Of a DNA stretch of 24,957 nucleotides, positions 14,846-23,989 are shown in pieces. The position numbers and the translations under genes are program-made. The notes beneath the pieces are model-generated. The model made no database searches and was not told the origin of the DNA. It saw only the letters and a program-made list of their open reading frames with translations. Numbering within the stretch: position 1 is the first letter of the stretch; the number at the start of each line of letters is the position of its first letter. Source of the stretch: CAZTCJ01 sp964612085 (GTDB lineage Bacteria; Pseudomonadota; Alphaproteobacteria; JAJFIK01); assembly GCA_964612085.1 (NCBI GenBank), contig CAZTCJ010000059.1, forward strand, positions 1 to 24,957, written 5' to 3'.

Positions 14846-17551
14846 ATGAAACCGATCCGACTGACGCTGACAGGGGCTCTGCTCGCCTCCACAGCGATCA
14901 TGATGCCCCGTTTCGTCCTCGCCCAAGACGAGGGTCCGACCGCGCAAAGCGACGAGACCATCACGATCCTGGGTCAATTTGTGCCGGACGAAAAACGGGA
15001 CACTTCTGAAATTTCCAACATTCTTGATGCCGAGGCTCTTGCCCGGACTCAAGACTCCGACATTGCCAACGCTTTGCAGCGTTTGACCGGTCTCAGCCTG
15101 GACGAAGGCCGCTTCGTGATCGTCCGGGGCCTGAACGAACGCTACTCGCGTGCCACACTGAACGGATCGCCGCTGCCCAGTAACGAACCGCTGCGCAATG
15201 TCGTTCCGCTGGATATCTTCCCGACCAGCATTCTGGAAGGGGTGCTCGTCCAGAAAACCTTCTCGCCCGAATTCGGTCTCGATTTCGGCGGCGGTCTTCT
15301 GGAGTTGCGCACCGTCGGCGTGCCGAACGAAGAGTTCTTCGAAATCGGCGCGTCGTTCGGCTACAACACGGTGACCTCCTTCGACCGGGGCTTTACCTAT
15401 GCCGGCAGCGATTTCGACTGGACCGGTACCAACGATATCGACGATTTCCGCACCTTCCCGAGCGGAACCATCCCCCGGAATCTCAACACTCTGAGTCCTG
15501 GGGAGCGGGAAATCGCGGGTGAATCCCTGCCCAATGTCTGGTCGGTCCAGGAAGACGACTCGATCCCGCCGGATCTGTCGTTCAATGCGGCCTACGGCAA
15601 CCGTTGGGAACTGGGCGGCGAATCGGCTCTCGGCTTCGTCCTCGTGGCCGACTACGGAAACTCTTGGTTCACCAAAGACGGTCTTCGCCGGGATATTCGG
15701 ACCACGGACCAAGGGTTCGAGATCCAGGACGACTTCTCGTCCACGGGCCAGGGCTGTGACGAAAGCCCCTTCGAATGCGGCTTCTTCGAAACGGTCCAGT
15801 CCATCGACCTGAATGCGTTGGCGTCCGTCGGTCTCAACATCGACAACAACAACGAGATCAAGGTCACCTCGCTGATCCTGCGCAAAACCACGAAAGAAGC
15901 CCTGCTTCAGACCGGTTTTGAAGAGGACCAGGGCCAGATCCTGCAAGACGGCCGCCTCGACTGGATCGAGCGTCAGACCTGGTCGAACCAGATCACGGGC
16001 GATCACTATCTGCCGATCCTCTCCAATGTCTGGGACAATTTCGGCGAGACCAACATCAACTGGCGCGGTTCCTACTCGGAAGCCAAGCGGGACGTTAGAA
16101 ACCGGAAGGACTTCCTGTACGAGCAGGAGCCGGACGGTGTGTTCCGTCTCGACAGCCGGATCCTGGAATCGAACCAGACCACCTATGCCTCGCTCGAGGA
16201 CGAGAACTGGCAAGTCGGGATCGATATCAAGCAGCCGGTGTCGATCTGGGATATCGATGTGGAGCTGAAATTCGGTGCCGCTTACGAAGAATCGGAGCGG
16301 GCTTCCGAGCTTCGCCGCTTCCTCTTCGCGCCGGCGCCGGGTGTGAGTGCCGTTCAGCTCATCCCGGTCCGCGAACAGATCCCCGAAATCATCTTTGGCC
16401 GGATCAATGTGGACCCGAACGGTTATGTGTTGCAGGACAACACGGTGCCGTCGGACGCCTTCCTGGCGGATTTCGAGAACGTTCAGTTCTATGCCGGTTT
16501 CGATGCGCAGCTGACGCAAACCCTGCGGATCGCGGCGGGCTTCCGTTATGAAGACTCCGAGCAGAACACCACCAGCTTTGCCCGGACCGACCTGATCTGT
16601 GGTGACTTCTTCGGTGGCGGTGCCTTGCCGCCCGTCTGCCGCGGTCCGGACGCGTCCGGCGCCACGGTGGCGTTCGCCAATGGCGATGCGATCCCGGTGA
16701 CTCTGCGGGGCGAGTTCCTGCTGCCCGCCGTGACCGCCACCTGGGAGTTCCTGCCGAACAACCAGATTCGGGCCGGCTTCAGTCAGACCATCAACCGTCC
16801 GACCCTGCGTGAACTGTCCACCTCGCCGTTCCTCGATCCCGACCGGGACGTGGAAATTGAAGGTTTCCCCTTCCTGAATATCGCGGAAGTGGATAACTAC
16901 GATATCCGGTGGGAATGGTATTTCGCGGCCCGGGAATTCGTGACGGTGGGCGTGTTCTACAAGCAGATCGACAATCCGATCGAGCTGACCTTCACGCCCT
17001 TCGGTAACGAGGTGCGCCGCTCCTTCCGGAACGGTACCGAGGCCGAACTCATCGGTGTCGAGGCGGAGATCCAGAAAAACCTGAACTTCCAGGACTGGTT
17101 CGGCTTTGACTTCCTCGGCAGCCGCGAGTTCTACATCAACGCCAACTTCACCTACATCGACTCCGAAACCACGATCGCGTTCGACCCCTTGAACATCATC
17201 ACGAATGAGACCCGTGAGCTTCAAGGTCAGTCGGACATCCTGGCGAACGTTCAGTTCGGCTTCCAGGACTTCGATCGCGGCGAGCGTGGTGCGATCCTGT
17301 TCAACTTCACGGGCGAACGGGTCGAAACGGTGGGTGTGCTGGGTCTGCCTGAGACCTTCGAACGGCCGCCGGCGCTCCTCGATGTGGTCTACTCCAAGGA
17401 GATCGCGGGCTTCTTCGGCGGCACCTACGAGCTCAGCTTCGAAGCGCGGAACCTCCTGGACGATGACTATGTTCTCGAACAGGGTGGCATCACCATCGAA
17501 CAGTACGACCTGGGCCGGACCTTCTCGGTCGGCGTCACGGCGCGGTACTGA
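14846..17551 (+). CDS. TonB-dependent outer-membrane receptor
   Basis: A 901-residue receptor. Residues 1-26 form a signal peptide with a likely cut after FVLA. A TonB-box-like ETITILG sits at about 37-43. The plug domain (about 54-160) includes ALQRLTGLSLDEGRFVIVRG, LNGSPLPSNEPLR and VVPLDIFPTSILEGVLVQK. The remainder has the alternating pattern of a 22-strand barrel and ends in Tyr (FSVGVTARY), as expected for barrel assembly. The start at 14846 is preceded by GGGGGG at 14831-14836; an in-frame TTG at 14840 is too close to that site. The ligand cannot be read from the sequence; there is no siderophore- or B12-specific signature that I recognise. The adjacent lipoprotein gene suggests a receptor and surface-lipoprotein pair. 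Confidence 0.88.
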   Translation: MKPIRLTLTGALLASTAIMMPRFVLAQDEGPTAQSDETITILGQFVPDEKRDTSEISNILDAEALARTQDSDIANALQRLTGLSLDEGRFVIVRGLNERYSRATLNGSPLPSNEPLRNVVPLDIFPTSILEGVLVQKTFSPEFGLDFGGGLLELRTVGVPNEEFFEIGASFGYNTVTSFDRGFTYAGSDFDWTGTNDIDDFRTFPSGTIPRNLNTLSPGEREIAGESLPNVWSVQEDDSIPPDLSFNAAYGNRWELGGESALGFVLVADYGNSWFTKDGLRRDIRTTDQGFEIQDDFSSTGQGCDESPFECGFFETVQSIDLNALASVGLNIDNNNEIKVTSLILRKTTKEALLQTGFEEDQGQILQDGRLDWIERQTWSNQITGDHYLPILSNVWDNFGETNINWRGSYSEAKRDVRNRKDFLYEQEPDGVFRLDSRILESNQTTYASLEDENWQVGIDIKQPVSIWDIDVELKFGAAYEESERASELRRFLFAPAPGVSAVQLIPVREQIPEIIFGRINVDPNGYVLQDNTVPSDAFLADFENVQFYAGFDAQLTQTLRIAAGFRYEDSEQNTTSFARTDLICGDFFGGGALPPVCRGPDASGATVAFANGDAIPVTLRGEFLLPAVTATWEFLPNNQIRAGFSQTINRPTLRELSTSPFLDPDRDVEIEGFPFLNIAEVDNYDIRWEWYFAAREFVTVGVFYKQIDNPIELTFTPFGNEVRRSFRNGTEAELIGVEAEIQKNLNFQDWFGFDFLGSREFYINANFTYIDSETTIAFDPLNIITNETRELQGQSDILANVQFGFQDFDRGERGAILFNFTGERVETVGVLGLPETFERPPALLDVVYSKEIAGFFGGTYELSFEARNLLDDDYVLEQGGITIEQYDLGRTFSVGVTARY

Positions 17552-17565
17552 TCGCCCGATACCGC

Positions 17566-17595
17566 TCAAGCGCGCCTGACCGAAGGGGCGCTTGA
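17566..17595 (+). terminator. Hairpin after the receptor gene
   Basis: TCAAGCGC at 17566-17573 pairs with GCGCTTGA at 17588-17595 around a 14-base loop. It begins 14 bases after the receptor stop. No T-tract follows, so it is a weak terminator candidate. Its loop and 3' arm contain the AAGGGG that would be the ribosome site of the small frame starting at 17595, so it might instead gate translation of that frame and of gspC. Confidence 0.4.
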
Positions 17596-17795
17596 TGCTA
17601 AAGTTTGAGAGCCGTGCGGTGCATAACGACATCGCGCGGCTCTTTTCCGGTCTGGCGGATGGTTTAACCGCTGCGCGGGCCATGGCTCTCGCGGCTGCGC
17701 GCGCCGGACCGGCAAGAGCCGAAGCCGCCACAGGGCGGCACGACACCGAAACGAGGCCTGCGGGGGCCGCTGGGGCAATGGACGGATCGTGGTGA
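17595..17795 (+). CDS. Possible small protein overlapping the gspC start
   Basis: A 66-residue frame, not recognised. It begins MLKFESRAVHNDIARLF, then becomes rich in Ala, Arg and Gly, ending AGAMDGSW. AAGGGG at 17583-17588 lies six bases before the ATG, an ideal ribosome site, and the TGA stop overlaps the gspC GTG start by a few bases, as in coupled genes. Against it, the C-terminal half looks low-complexity and no domain is visible. It may be a leader peptide whose translation delivers ribosomes to the weakly initiated gspC. Confidence 0.35.
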   Translation: MLKFESRAVHNDIARLFSGLADGLTAARAMALAAARAGPARAEAATGRHDTETRPAGAAGAMDGSW

Positions 17796-18778
17796 AAGCG
17801 GCGATTGTGGATGCACAACCTGTCAGGGCAGCCCTGCGCACCCTGTCTCGTCAGCCTGCCGCCCTGTGGACGGGCCTGGCGGAGGCCGCCCTGATCGTGG
17901 TCCTGGCCTATGGCTGCGCGCTTCTGATCTGGACATGGGCCACCCCCCTCGATCTGGGACGCGCGGTGCCGTCGGGCCGCGGCCCTGTAACGGCGGCCGG
18001 ACCAGCCGACTCCATCGCCCGCCTGTCGTTCGATCCCTTTCACAGGGGCGAGGCTGGATCGTCCGCGCCAGCGGCGGCGGTCGCCCAGGCGGCGCCGGAA
18101 ACCATGCTGGACCTGAAACTCTACGGCATCCGGGACGATGTGGACCCGACCCATGCCAGCGCCATCATCCGCACACCCGATCACAAGCAAGGGGCGTTCT
18201 GGGTCGGCCAAGCGGTCCTGCCGGGCGTGACCCTGGCGGCGGTCTATCCGGACCGGGTGGTGCTGGAGCGCAACGGGGCTTACGAAAGCTTGCTGCTGGA
18301 CGAGGCGCGAAAAGGCGCGGTCCGCAAGGCGGCCGCCGCCCAGGAGACGCCAGCCCTTCAAAAAAACGCCGGCACATCCCCGGCGCAGACAGCGCGCCCA
18401 ACACAGGCACGCTCAACACCGGCAGGCCAAAACCCGGCGTCAGCCCGTCCGCAAGCGGCCGCTGGACCGCGCGCTTCGGCCTTCGAGGCCGGCGACGCCA
18501 TGGCGCTGATTCAAAGCTTCAATCTTAAGCCGCGCATTGGCGAAAATGGTGTGAACGGGCTGTATATCCAGGGGGCCGGCGATGCTACACTGGCGCGCAA
18601 AGTGGGGGTTGAAACGGGGGATGTCCTCTTGGCGGTCAATGGTATGCGGCTCAACAGCTTGCAGAAGCTGGAGGTGCTGGCCGAACGGCTTGAGGACACA
18701 AGCCGCGTGTTTTTGCTGATTGAACGCAAAGGTCAGCAACAGACGCTGACGGTTCAGATGAACGAGCTGATGCCATGA
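17789..18778 (+). CDS. gspC: Type II secretion protein GspC
   Basis: A 329-residue inner-membrane component of the type II secretion system that links the secretin to the inner-membrane platform. A short cytoplasmic N-terminus is followed by one membrane helix (about residues 28-50, LAEAALIVVLAYGCALLIWTW). A homology-region domain lies at about 107-175 (LDLKLYGI through RVVLERNGAYESLLLDE), then a Pro/Ala-rich linker, then a C-terminal PDZ domain (about 232-326) with GVNGLYIQGAGD and GVETGDVLLAVNGM. The start is GTG at 17789, or the next codon GTG 17792; neither has a strong Shine-Dalgarno. It overlaps gspD by four bases (ATGA). Confidence 0.88.
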   Translation: MVKAAIVDAQPVRAALRTLSRQPAALWTGLAEAALIVVLAYGCALLIWTWATPLDLGRAVPSGRGPVTAAGPADSIARLSFDPFHRGEAGSSAPAAAVAQAAPETMLDLKLYGIRDDVDPTHASAIIRTPDHKQGAFWVGQAVLPGVTLAAVYPDRVVLERNGAYESLLLDEARKGAVRKAAAAQETPALQKNAGTSPAQTARPTQARSTPAGQNPASARPQAAAGPRASAFEAGDAMALIQSFNLKPRIGENGVNGLYIQGAGDATLARKVGVETGDVLLAVNGMRLNSLQKLEVLAERLEDTSRVFLLIERKGQQQTLTVQMNELMP

Positions 18779-20766
18779 CGACGCGCAACGCGATTCGCAA
18801 CGGGCTGAGGACGACCGCTCTGGCGCTTGTCTTGGGGCTGAGCGCGCTTGCGCCGGTGTCCGGTCCGCATCCGGCCCATGCGGAAGAGCAGTTGCTCAAT
18901 TACCGCGATGCCGACATCCGCGCCTTCATCGACGATGTTTCCATGCTGACGAGCAAGACCTTCATCGTGGACCCGCGCGTCCAGGGCAAGGTGACGGTCA
19001 TCTCCAACACGCGGATCAATGGCGACAGCCTGTTCGAGGTGTTTCTGGCAACCTTGCGGGTGAACGGATATTCCGTGGTCTCCATGCCGAGCGGCGCCTA
19101 CAAGATCCTGCCGAACGAGGCGGCGGTTCAGGATGCGAGTCCCATCGGCGAAAAGCTGAGCGGCGACCGGTTCGTCACGGAAGTCTTCAAGCTCAATTAT
19201 GTCGATGGGCTGACGATTCAGAACATGCTGAAAGCCGTCGTGAATTCCGACGGACGCGTCGTTTCCCACCGGGCGAGCGATGTCGTGGTGGTGGTCGATT
19301 ACGCTTCGAACATGAACCGCATCCGCCAGGTGATCGGCGATATCGATAAGGACACGTCCATTCTGAAAGCGGTGGGCCTCGCCAATACGCCCGCGGTGGA
19401 AATGGCGCGGATCATTTCGTCTTTGGCCGAAAAGCAGCCCGGCGAGGACGGTGCGTCCCTCGGGATTTCCGCCGTGGCGATCGAAGGCACCAACACGGTG
19501 GTGCTGAAGGGCGAGGCGCCGGCGGTCAAGCGCATGGTGTCTTTCGTCGAGGAACTGGACGCTGGCAATGTCACGCGCAAGCGGGATGTGCGGGTGATCC
19601 CGCTGAAATATGCGGAGGCGGAGGATCTGGTGCCGCTGCTTCAGGAAGTCAGCGCCTCCATTGTCAAGGCCAAGGGCGAGGATGCCAAGGCCGCGATCTC
19701 GCCGGACGCCAAGGTGCATATCGGCTTCCACAAAGGGACCAACGCGCTGGTCATCAACGCGGATGCGGAGATGCAGGCGATCATGACCTCCGTGGTGTCC
19801 CAGCTCGATGTGCGCCGCTCCCAGGTGGTGGTCGAGGCCATCGTGGTCGAAGTGTCCGATGCGGCGGCCAGGGAACTGGGCCTGCAATACATCCTGTCCG
19901 GCGGCGACGGCGACAGCAAGATCCCGTTCACGGCGACCAATTTCTCCAACAGCGCGCCGAATATCCTGGCCGCGACCGGCGCCGTGGTGGCGACGAGCGA
20001 CAGCGACGACGAGGAACTGGTGTCCCAGCTTCAGCAGGCGGCCATCGACTCGCTTCTGGGCGTCTCCGGCTTTCTCGGCGGGGTTGCCGGGCAGACCGGC
20101 GACGGCACGATCTTTGGCGTGATCCTCAATGCACTGCAGCAGGACACGGAATCGAATGTTCTGTCCACGCCCCATATCACCACCATCGACAACGAACCGG
20201 CATCCATCATGGTGGGTCAGGAGATTCCCATCACCACGGGCGAGGTGATCGGCGACAATTTCCAGAATCCGTTCCGCACGGTGGAACGCCAGGATGTGGG
20301 CATCCAGCTCGATGTCACGCCCCAGATCACCCAGGACGGTATCAGGCTCGAGATCCGCCAGGAGGTCTCCAGCATTCTGGGCCCGGTCACGGCGAATTCC
20401 TCGGAACTGATTTTGAACAAGCGGGAGCTGAAGACGAGCGCGCTGGCTGACGATGGCGAGATCATCGTTCTGGGCGGCCTTATTCAGCGGGATGAACAGA
20501 TCCAGGTGGACAAGGTGCCGTTCCTGGGCGATGTGCCGGTACTCGGCAGCCTGTTCCGTTCCAAGGCGCGCTCCAAGTCCAAAACGAATTTGATGGTCTT
20601 CCTGCGCCCGACCATCGTGCGCACGCGCGAAGACATGGCTGCCGCAGTACAGCACAGCCAGGGGATCATGCGGGACGCGCAGGCTGAATTCGGTGCGATC
20701 GGCGATACCACCATCGACCAGTTCATGGCCGAGACGCTTCACAATTACGAGGCGGGCAACCGCTGA
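18775..20766 (+). CDS. gspD: Type II secretion secretin GspD
   Basis: A 663-residue outer-membrane secretin that forms the multimeric channel. It has a signal peptide ending near HPAHA, then the N0 domain (LLNYRDADIRAFIDDVSMLT...), KH-like N1-N3 domains at about 120-350 (including FKLNYVDGLTIQNMLKAVV and VIPLKYAEAEDLVPLLQEV), then the secretin core from about 345. The core motifs LSTPHITTIDNEPASIMVGQ, VGIQLDVTPQI and VPFLGDVPVLGSLFRS are all intact. The C-terminal tail after the core is about 45 residues; a pilotin-binding S-domain is not obvious. The start codon overlaps the gspC stop. Confidence 0.93.
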   Translation: MTTRNAIRNGLRTTALALVLGLSALAPVSGPHPAHAEEQLLNYRDADIRAFIDDVSMLTSKTFIVDPRVQGKVTVISNTRINGDSLFEVFLATLRVNGYSVVSMPSGAYKILPNEAAVQDASPIGEKLSGDRFVTEVFKLNYVDGLTIQNMLKAVVNSDGRVVSHRASDVVVVVDYASNMNRIRQVIGDIDKDTSILKAVGLANTPAVEMARIISSLAEKQPGEDGASLGISAVAIEGTNTVVLKGEAPAVKRMVSFVEELDAGNVTRKRDVRVIPLKYAEAEDLVPLLQEVSASIVKAKGEDAKAAISPDAKVHIGFHKGTNALVINADAEMQAIMTSVVSQLDVRRSQVVVEAIVVEVSDAAARELGLQYILSGGDGDSKIPFTATNFSNSAPNILAATGAVVATSDSDDEELVSQLQQAAIDSLLGVSGFLGGVAGQTGDGTIFGVILNALQQDTESNVLSTPHITTIDNEPASIMVGQEIPITTGEVIGDNFQNPFRTVERQDVGIQLDVTPQITQDGIRLEIRQEVSSILGPVTANSSELILNKRELKTSALADDGEIIVLGGLIQRDEQIQVDKVPFLGDVPVLGSLFRSKARSKSKTNLMVFLRPTIVRTREDMAAAVQHSQGIMRDAQAEFGAIGDTTIDQFMAETLHNYEAGNR

Positions 20767-20796
20767 CACGCAAGGCGTGGAGCCCGAGGGCAAGCC

Positions 20797-22296
20797 ATGA
20801 AGGCCACGTTCGATCCGGTTTTCAACTACAGTTTCGCCAAGGAGCACGGTCTCGTGCTTCTGGACAATGGCGCGGACTCCGTGATCGGCATGCGCGCGGG
20901 CGCCAAGCCCTTGTCGCTCTTGGAAGCGCGCCGGGCGGTCGGGCGCGCCTTTACCATCCGGGAACTGAGCGCGTCCGAGTTCGATCAGCACCTGTCGGAG
21001 ATCTACGCGGTCGATGGGCTGGCCTCGGCCGAGATCGCCGACGATATTCAGTCGGGCGACGACCTGACGAGCCTGATCGAGGACATGCCGAAAACGGCCG
21101 ATCTTCTCGATACGGATGACGACGCGCCGGTGATCCGCCTGATCAACGGGCTGATCGGCGAAGCGGTGAAATACCGCGCGTCCGATATCCATGTGGAACC
21201 CTATGAGACGCGCCTGTCGGTGCGCTTGCGCGTCGATGGCGTGCTTCAGGAGATCCTGTCGCTGCCCTCGAAGCTGTCCAATGTGCTCGTGTCGCGCATC
21301 AAGGTGATGGCGCGTCTCGATATCGCCGAGAAGCGCGTGCCCCAGGATGGGCGCATGTCGCTGACCATCGGCGGCAAAAGCCTCGATATCCGGGTCTCCA
21401 CCCTGCCGTCGCGCCATGGCGAGCGGGTGGTGATGCGTCTGCTCGACAAGGACCAGGCCCATTTCGATCTGGACCAGCTCGGCATGGGGGCGCAGACGCT
21501 GGGGCGGTTCCGCAAGGCGCTATCCGAGCCCAACGGCATTATCCTCGTCACCGGCCCGACCGGCTCGGGCAAGACCACCACGCTCTATGCGGGCCTGAAG
21601 CAGCTCAACGATCAGACCCGGAATATTCTGACTGTGGAGGATCCGGTCGAATATGCCGTGGAAGGGGTCGGCCAGACCCAGGTTAATTCCAAAGTGGGCA
21701 TGACCTTCGCCGCTGGCCTGCGCGCGATCCTCCGTCAAGATCCGGATGTTGTGATGGTGGGCGAGATCCGCGATGTGGAAACCGCGCAGATCGCCGTTCA
21801 GGCGAGCCTGACCGGCCACTTGGTGCTGTCCACGGTGCACACCAACGATGCGGTGAGCGCCATTACCCGCCTGCGCGACATGGGCGTCGAAGCCTTTCTG
21901 CTGGCGTCCACCGTCAAGGCCATCCTGGCCCAGCGCTTGGTGCGCCGTCTGTGTCCGGACTGCAAAGTGCCGGTGGAGGCGAGCGCGGCCGAGCGCGCCC
22001 TGCTGGGCGTGGAAGGGGATGCTCCGGTCACGATCTATCGGCCCGGCGGCTGCGAGCGCTGCAAGTACACGGGCTATGGCGGGCGGCTCGGCCTTTATGA
22101 GCTGGTGACCGTGGACGACGCCTTGCGCCGCATGATCCATGACGATGCACGCGAAGCCGACATGGTCGAAACAGCGTTCCGCAACGCCGATACCCTGGCC
22201 CAGGCCGGCTTCCGCCATGTGCTGAACGGCGTCACGTCCCTGGAGGAAGTGATGGTGGTCTGCCGCCACGACGGAGAGGACCATGGCGGCATATGA
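20797..22296 (+). CDS. gspE: Type II secretion ATPase GspE
   Basis: A 499-residue cytoplasmic ATPase that powers pseudopilus assembly. The N-terminal domain (about 1-75) is the part that usually binds GspL. The N2 domain includes ASDIHVEPYETRLSVRLRVDG. Walker A is GPTGSGKT at residues 253-260 with Lys259, and a Walker B-type segment follows in VVMVGEIRD. The tetracysteine zinc motif characteristic of GspE is complete: Cys386 and Cys389 (CPDC), Cys419 and Cys422 (CERC). GAGGG at 20786-20790 lies six bases before the ATG. The gene overlaps gspF by 14 bases. Confidence 0.94.
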   Translation: MKATFDPVFNYSFAKEHGLVLLDNGADSVIGMRAGAKPLSLLEARRAVGRAFTIRELSASEFDQHLSEIYAVDGLASAEIADDIQSGDDLTSLIEDMPKTADLLDTDDDAPVIRLINGLIGEAVKYRASDIHVEPYETRLSVRLRVDGVLQEILSLPSKLSNVLVSRIKVMARLDIAEKRVPQDGRMSLTIGGKSLDIRVSTLPSRHGERVVMRLLDKDQAHFDLDQLGMGAQTLGRFRKALSEPNGIILVTGPTGSGKTTTLYAGLKQLNDQTRNILTVEDPVEYAVEGVGQTQVNSKVGMTFAAGLRAILRQDPDVVMVGEIRDVETAQIAVQASLTGHLVLSTVHTNDAVSAITRLRDMGVEAFLLASTVKAILAQRLVRRLCPDCKVPVEASAAERALLGVEGDAPVTIYRPGGCERCKYTGYGGRLGLYELVTVDDALRRMIHDDAREADMVETAFRNADTLAQAGFRHVLNGVTSLEEVMVVCRHDGEDHGGI

Positions 22297-23512
22297 ATAT
22301 GAAGCGCTTGACGGGGAAGGCCGGCGCAAGCGCGGTGTGATCTCCGCCGATACGGCCCGGCTCGCCCGCCGGGAGCTGCGCGCCAAACGGCTGGTGCCCA
22401 TCAAGCTGGAAACGGCCGCCGCCGCCAAGACGGACACCCAAACCAAGAGTTTCCTACCCAAGCTCGGCGGCTCCATGCCGCCCCGCGACGTGGCGCTGGT
22501 CACGCGCCAGCTCGCCACCCTGGTGAACGCGGCCGCCCCCATCGAGGAATCGCTCCAGGCCATCGCTCTGCAGGCGGATAAACCGTCCGTGCGCAAGACC
22601 CTGTTTTCGGTGCGCTCGGGCGTGACCGAAGGCCTGCGCCTGAGCCAGGCCATGGGCCAGCAGGGCAAGGCGTTCGATCCGCTCTACCGCTCCATGGTGG
22701 CGGCGGGGGAAAGTTCGGGCACCCTCGGGCCCGTGCTGGAGCGCCTGGCGGATCATTTGGAACGGTCCCAGAAGATGCGCGGCAAGGTGATGACCGCGCT
22801 CACCTATCCGGCCTTTCTGGGCCTGACCGCCATCGGCATCGTCGCGTTGCTGATGGCCTTCGTGGTGCCGAAAGTGGTGGAGCAGTTCGACAGTCTGGGC
22901 CGGGAGCTGCCGCTCCTGACACAGATCGTGATCGCGCTGTCCGACGCGGTGCGTAATTACGGCCTGATCGGGTTGGCCGTGGCCCTTGGCGGGATCATCG
23001 TGTTCAGCCGGGCCCTGCGCCTGCCGGCCTTCCGGCGCACGGTGGACCGGGTGTTGTTGCGCATCCCCGTGATCGGCAAGCTGATGCGCGAGTTGCAGGC
23101 CGCCCGGCTCGCCCGCACCTTGAGCGCGCTCGTCTCCAGCGGCACGCCGATCCTGGAGGGCCTGCAGGCCGCGCGCGGCACGGTGCGCAACACCATCATG
23201 CAGGATGCTATCGGCGAGGCCGTGACCCATGTGCGCGAAGGCGCGTCCCTGTCGAGCGCTTTGCGCAATACCAAGGCGTTTCCGCCGCTGGTGATCTATA
23301 TGGCGGCCATGGGCGAGAAAAGCGGCACCCTCGACAGCATGCTGGAGAAGGCGGCAGATTATCTGGAATCGGAATTCGAGGCCATGACCTCGACCGCTTT
23401 GAGCCTGCTCGAGCCGTTGATCATTATCGTGATGGGTGTGGTGGTGGCCACGATCGTGCTGGCCATCTTGCTGCCCATTCTGCAATTCAATACGGCGGCG
23501 CTGTCGGGCTGA
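22283..23512 (+). CDS. gspF: Type II secretion inner-membrane protein GspF
   Basis: A 409-residue polytopic platform protein. It begins with the family-typical AAYEYEALDGEGRRKRGVISAD and has two GspF cytoplasmic domains, each with a conserved block (VAAGESSGTLGPVLERLADHLE and MAAMGEKSGTLDSMLEKAADYLE). Three membrane helices lie at about 174-196, 226-244 and 375-399. GGAGAGGA at 22273-22280 supports the ATG at 22283, inside the 3' end of gspE. Confidence 0.93.
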   Translation: MAAYEYEALDGEGRRKRGVISADTARLARRELRAKRLVPIKLETAAAAKTDTQTKSFLPKLGGSMPPRDVALVTRQLATLVNAAAPIEESLQAIALQADKPSVRKTLFSVRSGVTEGLRLSQAMGQQGKAFDPLYRSMVAAGESSGTLGPVLERLADHLERSQKMRGKVMTALTYPAFLGLTAIGIVALLMAFVVPKVVEQFDSLGRELPLLTQIVIALSDAVRNYGLIGLAVALGGIIVFSRALRLPAFRRTVDRVLLRIPVIGKLMRELQAARLARTLSALVSSGTPILEGLQAARGTVRNTIMQDAIGEAVTHVREGASLSSALRNTKAFPPLVIYMAAMGEKSGTLDSMLEKAADYLESEFEAMTSTALSLLEPLIIIVMGVVVATIVLAILLPILQFNTAALSG

Positions 23513-23536
23513 CGCGCCGGAAAGAGGAGTGTAAAG

Positions 23537-23989
23537 ATGAAAACCTATCGGCATCTGGCCGCGCGCAAGAAACAAGAGGGTTTCTCGCTTGTCGAACTGA
23601 TGGTGGTGATCGTCATTCTGGGCATTCTGGCCACCGTGGTGGCGCTCAACGTGCTGCCGAGCCAGGACCGGGCCATGGCCGAGAAGGCCGTCACCGATAT
23701 CCGTCTGCTGGAACAGGCGGTCGAGATGTACAAGCTCGATACGCTGAGTTATCCGAGCGTGGAGAACGGGCTTGAGGCGTTGATGACGCCGCCGGGTGAT
23801 CTGAACCGGCCCGAGCGCTACCGCGACGGCGGCTATATCAAGCGCCTGCCGGACGACCCCTGGGGCAATCCGTATCTCTACATTTACCCCGGCGAGTACG
23901 GCACGTTCGATATTTATTCTCTGGGTGCGGATGGCCGTGAAGGCGGCGAGGGTCTCGATGCCGATATCGGCAATTGGAAAGCGGAGTAA
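23537..23989 (+). CDS. gspG: Major pseudopilin GspG
   Basis: A 150-residue major pseudopilin. The class III leader of 15 residues ends in Gly15, followed by the mature start FSLVELMVVIVILGI with Glu at mature position 5 (Glu20), the signature for cleavage and methylation by the GspO prepilin peptidase. The C-terminal domain has the conserved LPDDPWGNPYLYIYPG and DIYSLGADGREGGEGLDADI segments, the latter being the calcium-site region of GspG proteins. AGAGGAG at 23523-23529 is a strong ribosome site, seven bases before the ATG, which fits the high expression needed for the major subunit. Confidence 0.95.
   Translation: MKTYRHLAARKKQEGFSLVELMVVIVILGILATVVALNVLPSQDRAMAEKAVTDIRLLEQAVEMYKLDTLSYPSVENGLEALMTPPGDLNRPERYRDGGYIKRLPDDPWGNPYLYIYPGEYGTFDIYSLGADGREGGEGLDADIGNWKAE

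Noticed and set aside
14726..18361. 1211-codon open frame antisense to the TonB receptor and part of gspC
   Set aside because: It spans two well-supported plus-strand genes and the gap between them, has no recognisable domain, and mirrors their codon bias.
18754..21462. 902-codon antisense frame over gspD and gspE
   Set aside because: His/Arg-rich translation typical of antisense frames opposite GC-rich genes; gspD and gspE are unambiguous.
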